From NCBI GenBank assembly GCA_900316855.1, contig ONEK01000007.1:1-64000 (forward strand): a DNA stretch of 64,000 nucleotides, in the 5' to 3' direction. A program made the position numbers and the translations under genes. Position 1 is the first letter of the stretch, and each line of letters begins with the position of its first letter. Source of the DNA: an uncultured Lachnospiraceae bacterium. Its GTDB lineage: Bacteria; Bacillota; Clostridia; Lachnospirales; Lachnospiraceae. Below are positions 16,507 to 24,728 of the stretch, piece after piece. The notes beneath the pieces are model-generated. The model saw nothing but the letters and a program-made list of their open reading frames with translations. It was not told where the DNA came from and ran no database searches.

Positions 16507-17379
16507 TTAACCAAGGAGCTGCAGAACCTGCTGAGGCTGCTGATTTGCCTGTGCCAGCATCGACTGTGCTGCCTGGGACAGAACGTTGTTCTTCGTGTAG
16601 GCTGCGATCTCCTTCGCCATATCCGTGTCGCGGATTCTGGACTCTGCTGCCGTGATGTTCTCGGATGTGGTCTGCAGGTTGTTGATCGTATGCTCAATAC
16701 GGTTCTGCTTAGCACCGAGATCCGCGCGGTAACCGGAAACCTTGTTGATGGCGTCGGTGATGGCTGTGATCGCCGCGTTCGCAACAGAAACGTTTGCTAC
16801 GTCCGCCTCACTGCCGCTGCCCTTCCAGATGGAGAGGTGATTGTTCTTCAGAGCGTCAGACTTGAAGATGTTGGACATATGAACGTCAAACTTGTTGACG
16901 GTCAGGGTCTCACCTGCTGTAGGTCCTACCTGCATCGTCATCGGCTCGGGCTTATCGCTTGTACCCTTAGCCAGAGGCTTGATTCCGTTGTAATCGGTTG
17001 CGGTTGCGATGCGGTCGATCTCGTTGGACAGCTCGCTGACTTCCTTCTGGATAGAATCCTTGGCTACGGAGTTATAGGTTCCGTTAGCGGCCTGGGTTGC
17101 CAGGGTTGTCATACGCTGCAGCATGCTGTGAACTTCGGTGAGAGCACCTTCCTCGGTCTGGATGAGTCCGATGGCGTCCTTCGCGTTGGAGGTTGCCTGA
17201 TCGAGACCGTTGATCTTCTGGCGCATCTGCTCGGAAATTGCGAGGCCTGCTGCATCATCTGCTGCGCGGTTGATACGATAACCGGATGACAGCTTCTCGA
17301 GGTTCTTGGAAAGAGAAGAGCTGTTCATCGTATAGTTACGATAAGAATTGATGGCGCTGATATTATGCTGAATAACCAT
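16507..17379 (-). CDS. fliC: Flagellin 3
   Basis: A 290-residue flagellin with complete D0/D1 ends and a short central domain (FDVHMSNIFKSDALKNNHLSIWKGSGSEADVAN). It shares the KGTSDKPEPMTMQVG block with flagellin 2 and is its tandem duplicate. AAGGAG lies 7 nt before the ATG. It has its own FliA-type promoter, only 11 nt past the stop codon of the last gene of the upstream glycosyltransferase operon, so read-through from that operon would also transcribe it. The leader has a CAGGGAAGUUCC segment that could act as a weaker CsrA site. Confidence 0.95.
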   Translation of the reverse strand: MVIQHNISAINSYRNYTMNSSSLSKNLEKLSSGYRINRAADDAAGLAISEQMRQKINGLDQATSNAKDAIGLIQTEEGALTEVHSMLQRMTTLATQAANGTYNSVAKDSIQKEVSELSNEIDRIATATDYNGIKPLAKGTSDKPEPMTMQVGPTAGETLTVNKFDVHMSNIFKSDALKNNHLSIWKGSGSEADVANVSVANAAITAITDAINKVSGYRADLGAKQNRIEHTINNLQTTSENITAAESRIRDTDMAKEIAAYTKNNVLSQAAQSMLAQANQQPQQVLQLLG

Positions 17380-17488
17380 TATGTATCTCCTTCTTTTTGG
17401 TACCGGAACTTCCCTGTCCCAGCTGCCTCAGCTCACTGCGCTGGCCCTGCGCGGGAACTGAAACCTTTTTTGTTTTGTTACATAAGAA

Positions 17489-17515
17489 TTATCGGATCGT
17501 CCGGATTTTTCATAA
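17489..17515 (-). promoter_or_regulatory. FliA-type promoter of flagellin 3
   Basis: Minus strand: TTAT (17512-17515), 15 nt, TCCGATAA (17489-17496), leader of about 105 nt. Confidence 0.75.
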
Positions 17516-17526
17516 GGGGGATTTCA

Positions 17527-18969
17527 TCATTTTTCGAGAAATTTTTTCAGGACCGGCGTTGCCGTCTGATTCCTCTGCCCTTCCGGCGCAGTGTCCTGTT
17601 CCTTTTCCTCCGCCTTCCCCTCCAGGATGCCGCGGATGAGGCTTTCCTTCGCGGTTGCATCAATCCGATCCAGCGTCGGCAGCAGCTTTTCCGGCAGCTG
17701 CTCCCTTAAATACTGCTGCACCTTCGGGTAATCGACGTCCGCCGCTCCCTTGTAGATCAGGATCCGGTCCTCGTCCAGGGAGAGGTTGTAGAGCTTTTCC
17801 AGTGCGCCGACGATCTGCTCCGCACTGACGGGGCCGCGCTCCTCCGCCTTCTTCAGCGACAGGAGAAACGTCTCCAGCGCGAGGACGGACTTTTTGTCCG
17901 CCTTCATGACAATCGTCGAGACTCGTACCGCCCCGTCGAGGTCGCCTGTCATATAGAGGCAGAAGGCATACTTCTGATAGATATTCTGCAGGTTTGAGCT
18001 TGTGTAGGCGCCGCGGTTCGTGATGCCGTAGCGCTCGACCTTGTCAATGGCTTCCTTCAGGTACGGTGCCGCCTCCCTGTAGCGGTGCTGCCCGAACAGC
18101 GCGTCGCCGATCAGGCAGGCGAAGTCCGACTCCTCGGGGAAGACCTGCACAGCCTCCCGATAGACGCGGATGGCCTCCTCCCTGTCCTCATTCTGATCCA
18201 GCAGGATTTGAATCAGGTAAATGTAGTCGTAGGCGTATCTGCCGTTCATCGTGCGGTTTGCGTCCTTCAGGAGGTCAATGGCCTTCCGAAACGTCGAGAT
18301 GGCGTCATCGTACTCGCCGGCGAACATCTGCTCGTCGCCGAGGTAGCTCAGGATATCGCCGTCGTCGGGGTGCTCGTTCACCTCCATCTCGATGAGCCGG
18401 CGGTTGCGGCTGCTCTTCTTTTTTCCTTCATTATTGACGGTCATGTAGCCCGTGTGCATGATCTCCATGAGATCCGTCGCGTCCCCTACGTGCATGGTGC
18501 CGCCGCTGTACTCGACCTGCTCGTGGATTCTCCTGCGGTACTGCATACCGGGAAGGTGCCGGAAGATCCGCATCTGGCTGTTCACGGTGCCCGGCGTGCC
18601 GTCGTCCTTCAGGTTCACCCAGGCGGTCAGGATGCAGTTAAAGCCCTGCTCACCGCTCGATTCGAGGAGCTGCGGGAGCTTCGCGGCGCATTCCGGCTCG
18701 AAATATTCATCCGCGTCGAGGAAGACGATCCAGTCGCCCCGGCACTTGCTGATCGCGTAGTTCTTCGCCGCGGCGAAGTCATCGATCCAGTCGAAATGGT
18801 AGATCCTGGCGCCGAGGCTCCTTGCGATCTCCACGGTCCGGTCCGTGCTGCCGGTGTCCACGACGACCTGCTCGTACATGTACTGTTTTCCCCAGGTCAG
18901 CGCCTTTTCGATGTTCTTCTCCTCGTTTTTCACGATCATCGCCTGGGAGATGCGGATTTTCCTGCTCAA
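17527..18969 (-). CDS. GT2 glycosyltransferase with TPR repeats
   Basis: ISQAMIVKNEEKNIEKAL, VVVDTGSTDRTVEIA, YHFDWIDDFAAAKNYAI and FLDADEYF define the GT2 subfamily related to SunS and other peptide/protein glycosyltransferases, with the DxD in LDADE. From about residue 200 tetratricopeptide helices follow (DILSYLGDEQMFAGEYDDAISTFRKAI, then FACLIGDALFGQHRYREAAPYLKEAI), probably for binding a protein substrate. It starts with TTG preceded by GAGGGG. It is the last gene of the operon that begins at 26827 and lies next to the flagellins, so flagellin is the likely acceptor (inference from position). Confidence 0.85.
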   Translation of the reverse strand: MSRKIRISQAMIVKNEEKNIEKALTWGKQYMYEQVVVDTGSTDRTVEIARSLGARIYHFDWIDDFAAAKNYAISKCRGDWIVFLDADEYFEPECAAKLPQLLESSGEQGFNCILTAWVNLKDDGTPGTVNSQMRIFRHLPGMQYRRRIHEQVEYSGGTMHVGDATDLMEIMHTGYMTVNNEGKKKSSRNRRLIEMEVNEHPDDGDILSYLGDEQMFAGEYDDAISTFRKAIDLLKDANRTMNGRYAYDYIYLIQILLDQNEDREEAIRVYREAVQVFPEESDFACLIGDALFGQHRYREAAPYLKEAIDKVERYGITNRGAYTSSNLQNIYQKYAFCLYMTGDLDGAVRVSTIVMKADKKSVLALETFLLSLKKAEERGPVSAEQIVGALEKLYNLSLDEDRILIYKGAADVDYPKVQQYLREQLPEKLLPTLDRIDATAKESLIRGILEGKAEEKEQDTAPEGQRNQTATPVLKKFLEK

Positions 18970-19013
18970 TATTTTCCCCTCTTTCTCCTTCTACGGAGAG
19001 CGTTTTCCTGGTT

Positions 19014-20204
19014 TCAGGCGTCCCGCAGCACCTGCAGGATCTGGCGCACGCGCACGTCAAACGTATGATCCTGCAGCACCTTCCGACGACCTGATTCCGC
19101 GATTGCCTGTCTTCTGTCATCCTCACGAAGGTACCAGCCGATCTTGTTCACAAGGTCCTTACGGTCCTCGTAGTAGACATAGTCCTCCCCCGGGACGAAG
19201 AAGCGGTTGAAATCTTCCTGGTAGTTCGTGACAAGGAACCCGCCGCACCCCAGAATGTCAAAGCACCGAAGGGGAATCCCCTTCTGGATACTGCGGAGCG
19301 TGATATTGAGATTCACCTTCGAGAGCGCGAAGACATACGGCATCTCCGTGTAGTAATTGACGAAGCCCCGGTTGTCGATGCCGGGCGCGGTGAATTTCTC
19401 ATCCCTGGTATAGAGCGTCAGCGGAAAGTGTGCCGCAGCCGTTTTCAGGATTTCCGCCCGCTCAAGGCCTGTGATCTTCCGGTTGATGATGTACTGCGCG
19501 TACATGTAGGCGTGCGTTTCCACGCCGTCCGGGTTCGTCGGGACAGGATACTCCTTCATCAGCCGGTCCACGATATCCCCAGTCAGGCACGACTCGATGA
19601 AGTTCACGCCGTCTACCTGCCTCTGCGCCGTCATGATGCCGTCGAGGTACCCCTTGAGGTACGGATCGAGATGCGGCTCCATCCGCTCATACAGGTTGAA
19701 CTCCTCCGTGTACATCGAGCCGACGAACGAGACATCGCAGCGGAATTGTTCCCTCTGCTCCGGGGACGGCTCCATCTGAAGGAGACGCCGCGCCGGCACA
19801 GCCATCGGCAGGTAGTGCACGGTCGGAATCCCCTGAGACGCGAAGGTGTCATACATCTGCGAGTCAAACAGGAATACCGCGTTGCACTTGTTGATGAGCG
19901 TGTAGGAATACAGGTTCACAAGCGGGCTGTCGTAGACCCACGACACGTACCGCACACCCTCCGCCTCGCAAACCGTCGAGATGATCGGGAAATAGTTGAA
20001 CGAGAAGACGAAGTCCGGCGTCTCCTTCCGGATCACGCCGGCAAACCGCTCCTCGAACTGTGCATTGCGCCGGTCGCCGTTATTCTCATAGGGGAACAGG
20101 GCAATCTCCACGGAGTCACACGTACCGTCATCCGTAAGGTGCCGGAACGCGTCCACGATATCCTCATTCCCGAAGCTTGCAATGTCAATAATCAGAATTT
20201 TCAT
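19014..20204 (-). CDS. CgeB/DUF3880-like GT-B glycosyltransferase
   Basis: MKILIIDIASFGNEDIVDAF, FVFSFNYFPIIS and YVSWVYDSPLVNLYS match the DUF3880 N-domain. A C-terminal GT-B-type domain follows (NLNITLRSIQKGIPLRCFDILGCGGFLVTNYQEDF, then a final segment with DRRQAIAESGRRKVLQDHTFDVRV), as in CgeB-like spore-maturation glycosyltransferases. The sugar and acceptor are not known. It is cotranslated with the upstream gene: stop and start overlap as TGATG. No low-complexity insertions, unlike its neighbours. Confidence 0.8.
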   Translation of the reverse strand: MKILIIDIASFGNEDIVDAFRHLTDDGTCDSVEIALFPYENNGDRRNAQFEERFAGVIRKETPDFVFSFNYFPIISTVCEAEGVRYVSWVYDSPLVNLYSYTLINKCNAVFLFDSQMYDTFASQGIPTVHYLPMAVPARRLLQMEPSPEQREQFRCDVSFVGSMYTEEFNLYERMEPHLDPYLKGYLDGIMTAQRQVDGVNFIESCLTGDIVDRLMKEYPVPTNPDGVETHAYMYAQYIINRKITGLERAEILKTAAAHFPLTLYTRDEKFTAPGIDNRGFVNYYTEMPYVFALSKVNLNITLRSIQKGIPLRCFDILGCGGFLVTNYQEDFNRFFVPGEDYVYYEDRKDLVNKIGWYLREDDRRQAIAESGRRKVLQDHTFDVRVRQILQVLRDA

Positions 20205-21787
20205 CAGGTTTTCCGCACGGACTCCTGCACAAACGCCATGGCCCGTTCCTCGTTCTGAACCATCAGCTCATGCTCCGCAATCCTCTGCAGGACAAAGGCC
20301 GGATCCCCGAACAGCATCAGCCGGTCCCTGAGGATCCGTCCGCAGCACTCAGGCGTTACGCGCCATGTATCCAGCAGGGAAAAAGCTTCCTTCGCGGCTG
20401 ATCCATCCTGAAAATCAGGGGGTTCCTGTCCGGTGCCTCCGCCCGAAGGGGCAGCAGCTTTCTCCCCGGCAGAACCGCCCAGAAGCTCAATCCTCCGCAG
20501 GGCGAAAATGACTGCCTGCAGGCGGTCCATCAGCTGCTCCGCGTATTCACAGGAATCTGTGAAAAGGCTGCCGCTTCCCTGCCGCAGTTCCTCCCTTACA
20601 ATCTGAAGGATCAGGAGGAGACGGTAATAGAAGGCGGAAGCGGTCCGAAGGCCGCGGTAAACCGGCTTCTTCATTTCCTCCTCCGTGACAAGGAACCGTT
20701 TAGCACGGCCGCCGCCATTGCCCGGGCACTCCGGCTGGTCTCCCGGCAGATTGCTGTTCCCGGCGGCGGGTTCCCTTGCGGATGTGTCCGCGGGCTTTGC
20801 GTCCTCCCGCAGCACCCTGTCCGCGAACCGCTTCAGCTCGTCGAGGCGCCGGGCGTTTTCAGCCACACTCTTCTCTGTTTTTTCCAGCTCCCGGATATAA
20901 TTCCCGATCTCCGGAGACGGTTCCTCCGTTGGCTCCGGGCATTGTCCCCGGGATGGCTCCGAAGACGTCCCCGAATGATCCTGTACACGTTTTCCCGGGT
21001 GAAGCTCCTGTGCATACTCCTGCAGAAAGCGCCTCCGATAATAATTGTAGCGCTGCAGTCCAAGAATCATGCCGTCGTCATGCAGGCACCAGGGCGTTTC
21101 CGTCGCCGGAACGACCGTCTTATATCCGTGCCGCCGCATTTCCATCGACTGGGAGCAGTCGTAGAAGTCCCAGCCTTCAAAGACATCCTCCCGCCACGGC
21201 ACATCCGCCTGTGTCGCCAGGAGGAGCCCGTCCGCTGCTTCCACCTCCCAAGGTTCCCCCGTCATGGCAAAGGAGGCGCCGGTACAGGAGTCAGTATTCC
21301 GGAGGTCCGCCTTCTGCAGGTCTCCCGTCTGCTGTTCTGCCTTCTGCCAGTCTCCCGTCCGCAGGTTCCTTCTCTGCAGGTCCAGCTTCCGGAGATCTTC
21401 GCGTGAAGCGACTCTTCCGGTCCTTGGAACCGCCCACATGATCCCGTCGCTGCCAAGGTGCGGCGCTCCGACCATGCCGACCATCCCGATCCGCGGATCC
21501 GACCGGAACAGGGTCAGCAGGTCACAGAGGAAGTCAGGATTCAGAATGAAAACGTCCTGATGCAGGTAAATCTTGTATTTCGCGTCCGAATCCCGCATGG
21601 CGGCGTTATAGCCGGATGCCATGGAATCCGCGCCCTCGATGGAAATAAAATCCGTCTCATATCCGTCCGGCACACGCAGCCTGCTGATAAAAAGCTGACA
21701 TTCCCGCAGGAAATCCTTCCGGTTCGTGCAGACAATGAAGCAGAATTTCCGGTCATTCAGTTGTCTGTCCTCAGAGCGTGGGTTCAT
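20204..21787 (-). CDS. StrF-like glycosyltransferase with low-complexity insertions
   Basis: KFCFIVCTNRKDFLRECQLFI, SMASGYNAAMRDSDAKYKIYLHQDVFILNPDF and GMVGMVGAPHLGSDGIMW match the StrF-type GT2-like domain (Glyco_tranf_2_5), with HQDV in the DxD position. About residues 120-170 hold an imperfect 10-residue repeat (LQKADLRNTD, WQKAEQQTGD). Two further disordered stretches (HPGKRVQDHSGTSSEPSRGQ and PADTSAREPAAGNSNLPG) flank the middle. The C-terminal 150 residues are predicted helical and unrecognised. The start overlaps the end of the upstream gene by 17 nt; a longer frame to 21838 lies inside that gene and is rejected. Confidence 0.75.
   Translation of the reverse strand: MNPRSEDRQLNDRKFCFIVCTNRKDFLRECQLFISRLRVPDGYETDFISIEGADSMASGYNAAMRDSDAKYKIYLHQDVFILNPDFLCDLLTLFRSDPRIGMVGMVGAPHLGSDGIMWAVPRTGRVASREDLRKLDLQRRNLRTGDWQKAEQQTGDLQKADLRNTDSCTGASFAMTGEPWEVEAADGLLLATQADVPWREDVFEGWDFYDCSQSMEMRRHGYKTVVPATETPWCLHDDGMILGLQRYNYYRRRFLQEYAQELHPGKRVQDHSGTSSEPSRGQCPEPTEEPSPEIGNYIRELEKTEKSVAENARRLDELKRFADRVLREDAKPADTSAREPAAGNSNLPGDQPECPGNGGGRAKRFLVTEEEMKKPVYRGLRTASAFYYRLLLILQIVREELRQGSGSLFTDSCEYAEQLMDRLQAVIFALRRIELLGGSAGEKAAAPSGGGTGQEPPDFQDGSAAKEAFSLLDTWRVTPECCGRILRDRLMLFGDPAFVLQRIAEHELMVQNEERAMAFVQESVRKT
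21303..21390. repeat. Coding minisatellite, 30-bp period, about three units
   Basis: Units start with CTTCTGCAGGTC, CTTCTGCCAGTC and TCTCTGCAGGTC, each about 30 bp long, and encode 10-residue repeats in the StrF-like protein. Confidence 0.6.
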
Positions 21788-22856
21788 TTGTCCCCCATTC
21801 CGCGGCCTGCTGCCGGTAGATCCGCTCCTGCTCCGCATCGCCCAGCGCCTCGTAGCAGTCCGCGATTCCGGACAGGGCGATGCTGCCGCGTGAGCGCAGG
21901 TCCAGGAGGCTCTCCGTTCCGCCCCCGTCCTGCAGGGCCGCGTTCGTGTACCACAGAAGCGCCTCGCGGGGATCCGCTCCTTTCAGATAATAATCTCCCA
22001 GCTCGCAGCAGATCTCGGAACAGCCCTCCGCGGCGACGCACTTCAGGGCGTATTTCATAAAGCTTAGCAGGTCATTTCGAAGCCGCGCGGCGTGCGCCGC
22101 GACGCAGCAGGCCATTTTGATCTCGTCGACACTGCGCTCTCCGGCGTCCGCCTCCTGTGCGAAATAGTATTCCGCCTGCAGGAAGTCGTCCTCCGATCCG
22201 CCCATCCAGACCTCGCGGGCGTACATGGTGAACAGACGCCGGTCCAGCGCAAGTCCCCGCTCCAGCGCCCGGCGGAAGTTCACGAGGTCCCGGCCCGCGT
22301 GTTCTCCCTCCGGGCGGTGCAGGATTACAATATCACTGTCATAGACGACCGGTTCCGTCCGCACCTTCTCGTGAATCGGGCTCTCCCATGCGAAGGTCCG
22401 CAGCCGCCGGAACAGCTTTGGCCTTAGCTCCCGCCTCGTGTTGTAGACCGAGCGGAACTCCGTCTCGTTGTCGTACACCATCTGCACGATCTCGATCCGG
22501 GGATCGAGCGCCTCCTTCAGCGCGTGAAACTTCCTGACATTTTCCGCATCGATCGTCTCATCCGCGTCCGCGGAGTAGATGTAGTCGCCTGTCGCCTTCG
22601 AGAAGGCGAAGTTCCGTGCCGCCGCGAAGTCATCAATCCAGTCGAAGTGATACAGGTGCACGCGCTCCTGCCCCCGCTCCCTGCGAAGCCTCTCCGCGTA
22701 GCGTTGCACGAAATCAACTGTCCCGTCCGTCGACCCCGTATCCACGATCACCATCTCGTCCACGAGATCCTTAAGGCACGCCAGACACCCCGGCAGCGTC
22801 CTCTCTTCATTTTTCACGATCATGCACAGGCTGATCGTTACACCGTCATGGTTCAT
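21771..22856 (-). CDS. GT2 glycosyltransferase with TPR-like helices
   Basis: TISLCMIVKNEERTLPGCLACLK, MVIVDTGSTDGTVDFVQ, LYHFDWIDDFAAARNFAF and YSADADETID place it in the same SunS-related GT2 subfamily as its operon neighbours. The C-terminal third has TPR-like helices (CCELGDYYLKGADPREALLWYTNAAL and GIADCYEALGDAEQERIYRQ). The first 20 codons lie on a 38-bp sequence repeated exactly 1600 bp upstream in a truncated GT2 start, so this gene may be the downstream half of a gene split by the intervening cassette. ATG start with a weak ribosome site (GAACAGTGCA region). Confidence 0.85.
   Translation of the reverse strand: MNHDGVTISLCMIVKNEERTLPGCLACLKDLVDEMVIVDTGSTDGTVDFVQRYAERLRRERGQERVHLYHFDWIDDFAAARNFAFSKATGDYIYSADADETIDAENVRKFHALKEALDPRIEIVQMVYDNETEFRSVYNTRRELRPKLFRRLRTFAWESPIHEKVRTEPVVYDSDIVILHRPEGEHAGRDLVNFRRALERGLALDRRLFTMYAREVWMGGSEDDFLQAEYYFAQEADAGERSVDEIKMACCVAAHAARLRNDLLSFMKYALKCVAAEGCSEICCELGDYYLKGADPREALLWYTNAALQDGGGTESLLDLRSRGSIALSGIADCYEALGDAEQERIYRQQAAEWGTNEPTL
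22801..22838. repeat. 38-bp direct repeat, copy A (GT2 5' end)
   Basis: Identical over 38 bp to 24401-24438, same orientation, exactly 1600 bp apart. It encodes ISLCMIVKNEER. The two copies bracket the DUF4869/ATPase cassette. Confidence 0.9.
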
Positions 22857-22923
22857 TGCACTGTTCCATCAGCAGGAACTTTCCCGCTGCTTCTTTCCAC
22901 TTCTTCCTGGTATAGATATTGCC

Positions 22924-23919
22924 TTACTGATCCCGTTCCCTCCGGCAGACGAAATACCTGCAGATCTGTTCGCGGAACGCTTCCGCACATTTCCCGTTCA
23001 GGAAATAGGAATTCAGCTTACTCTTGCTGTATGTGAAACCAAGATGCTCCGTGGTAATCTGTTTGAGCAGGCTTTCGTAATATCTCTCCCAGGTAATATA
23101 TTGACTGCTGTCGCAGAAATCGTATGTCCGTGTAAGCTCGCCAGCGTCTTCGGAAAGATATTTTCTGACCACATCCAGATGCAGGAGTACAAACTCGAAG
23201 GATTCCGGGGCGGAAATCATGATATTCCCGCTTATCTCTGCATACTTCAGAGCCGGCTCAATATAGGGTCCGAATGCTGCACCATCGACATCTGCGCAGA
23301 TTTTATTATGCTCACCGGATGACTTCAGCAATGCATCGTGTACCGATGCATTTCCGCCTGCCGGCACGACCTCCGTTGTCTCTGACCACAGCGCGTACCT
23401 CGCCATCTCATAGCCGGAATTGGAGTCCTCAGTCACGAACAGATCAAAGTCATTCCTGCCATGTTTCTCTTCATAGAGGCGGTACATCTCTGTCGCGGTG
23501 CTTTCTCCGCTTTTTTGGGTCACAAGCTCATAAATCCCTGCGACGGCAAAGGGCAGGGCGGAAAACTGCCCGCTTCTTGACACGATAACCGCGTAGCAGT
23601 CCGCCGTCCAGAGCTCCCTCTGAAACGCTTCCGTGTACAGATACCGGACATACTCGTCAAGGAACAGAATTGTATTGCTCAGGGAGGGCAGAATGCTCTC
23701 CCAGTCGGATGAATTCGTGAGTACCAGCATCCCTGCCGATGAGCTGATATGAACCCGGATCCCGGAATCTTTCCCAAGCTCAAGATAGTCGGAAATCAGA
23801 CGGATGAGCGAACTCTTCCCGGTCCCGCTGTTGCCTTTGATTACAGAAATCTTCCTCTCCAGCTCCAGCCGGTACTCCGCCCGTCTCGAGGTTATGCTGA
23901 GTTCATGCCTGCCTTTCAT
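22924..23919 (-). CDS. P-loop ATPase of unknown function, partner of DUF4869
   Basis: Walker A GNSGTGKSSL sits near residue 29 after an N-terminal beta strand (KISVIK); ILFLDEYVRYLY near residue 85 is a likely Walker B. The rest (QKSGESTATEMYRLYEEKH, VVPAGGNASVHDALLKSSG) is not a domain I can name; parts resemble the C-terminal organisation of ATPases that store or read a partner signal. 331 residues, no membrane segment. It overlaps the upstream DUF4869 gene by 17 nt, so they are cotranslated. It lies between glycosyltransferase genes with which it has no obvious functional link. Confidence 0.65.
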   Translation of the reverse strand: MKGRHELSITSRRAEYRLELERKISVIKGNSGTGKSSLIRLISDYLELGKDSGIRVHISSSAGMLVLTNSSDWESILPSLSNTILFLDEYVRYLYTEAFQRELWTADCYAVIVSRSGQFSALPFAVAGIYELVTQKSGESTATEMYRLYEEKHGRNDFDLFVTEDSNSGYEMARYALWSETTEVVPAGGNASVHDALLKSSGEHNKICADVDGAAFGPYIEPALKYAEISGNIMISAPESFEFVLLHLDVVRKYLSEDAGELTRTYDFCDSSQYITWERYYESLLKQITTEHLGFTYSKSKLNSYFLNGKCAEAFREQICRYFVCRRERDQ

Positions 23920-24382
23920 ACGAGCCTCCGGCCATTTCCAGCATCTTCATCACAAACTCGCGGTGTGTGTACAGCAGTGAACCGTCATTTTCGCAGCGGA
24001 CCGGAGTCCGGTGGCTGCCCGTACCCAGACTGTTCAGAGACAGATCATAACCGCTGAGAGAACACCGGACATCCTTCTCCTCTCCTATGTCAAGCAGCAG
24101 ATTCTCGCAGTTTCCGCCGCACACAATCAGATCTGTGTAAAAATCCTCTGTTTCACGCAGCAGAATCAGCGCCTTCGCGCCTCCGGAAAGACGCTCCGGG
24201 GGAATCTGCCCCAGTACAGGCGAGACAATCAGCTGACGGTCCCGCACCTCCGAATCATCAACCTCTCTGACAACCTGCCGCACAAACGGGTCCTCGAACC
24301 ACGCATCCTCATAGGTATTATTGAAAAATGTGTCTACATTCAGAATGGCATTTTCATCATAGCCAAAGAAAATACTCAGCAT
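23903..24382 (-). CDS. DUF4869 family protein
   Basis: MLSIFFGYDENAILNVDTFF, TYEDAWFEDPFVRQVVREVDDSEV and the diagnostic SPVLGQIPPERLSGGAKALIL with CGGNCENLLLDIGEEKDV match DUF4869, a family common in Lachnospiraceae. Function unknown. About 159 residues, with a C-terminal tail (SLLYTHREFVMKMLEMAGGS) after the conserved part. It is coupled to the P-loop ATPase downstream. The ATG lies inside the broken 5' end of a GT2 gene (24376-24456), only two codons before that fragment's stop. Confidence 0.75.
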   Translation of the reverse strand: MLSIFFGYDENAILNVDTFFNNTYEDAWFEDPFVRQVVREVDDSEVRDRQLIVSPVLGQIPPERLSGGAKALILLRETEDFYTDLIVCGGNCENLLLDIGEEKDVRCSLSGYDLSLNSLGTGSHRTPVRCENDGSLLYTHREFVMKMLEMAGGSYERQA

Positions 24383-24456
24383 AAACTGCTCGCCTTCGTT
24401 CTCTCTTCATTTTTCACGATCATGCACAGGCTGATCGTCATCCCTTTTCCGCTCAT
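24376..24456 (-). pseudogene. Truncated 5' end of a GT2 glycosyltransferase gene
   Basis: The frame reads MSGKGMTISLCMIVKNEERT and then leaves the GT2 family (KASSLC, stop). The ATG overlaps the stop of the upstream small gene (ATGA). It contains copy B of the 38-bp repeat, and the break coincides with the start of the DUF4869 cassette. A crossover between the two 38-bp copies would rebuild an intact in-frame GT2 gene. Confidence 0.75.
24401..24438. repeat. 38-bp direct repeat, copy B (truncated GT2 start)
   Basis: Identical to 22801-22838. Confidence 0.9.
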
Positions 24457-24728
24457 AGTGTCGTCTGGTCAGCTGATGCCTCCCTGCTGCCTTTTTCCAG
24501 TTCTTCCCGGTACAGATCTTCGATATAGCACGGCCCGTTTTTCCACAGGCCGGAGCTCTCGTCATACAGCAGCTGCCCTGTCTTTGAGGAGATAAAATCA
24601 CTCAGAATTTTATCGGGATTCTCCTTCCTCTGCACCGACAGGTCGTCGATCACCATGGACGTGAGCGCATCGACCGCAAAGTCCTTCTGCTCCCTTGTGA
24701 TTTCTCCTGACTGATTCATGCCGGGCAT
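24453..24728 (-). CDS. Small protein in a DUF3791-DUF3990 cassette
   Basis: 91 residues. ITREQKDFAVDALTSMVIDDLS, then DKILSDFISSKTGQLLYDESSGLWKNGPCYIEDLYREEL. Proteins with this SKTGxLLYD / NGPxYI pattern commonly accompany DUF3990 genes in gut clostridia; I infer an antitoxin or accessory role, not proven. The start at MPGMNQ follows AAGGAAG and overlaps the end of the DUF3990 gene by 13 nt. Its stop overlaps the ATG of the truncated GT2. Confidence 0.65.
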   Translation of the reverse strand: MPGMNQSGEITREQKDFAVDALTSMVIDDLSVQRKENPDKILSDFISSKTGQLLYDESSGLWKNGPCYIEDLYREELEKGSREASADQTTL

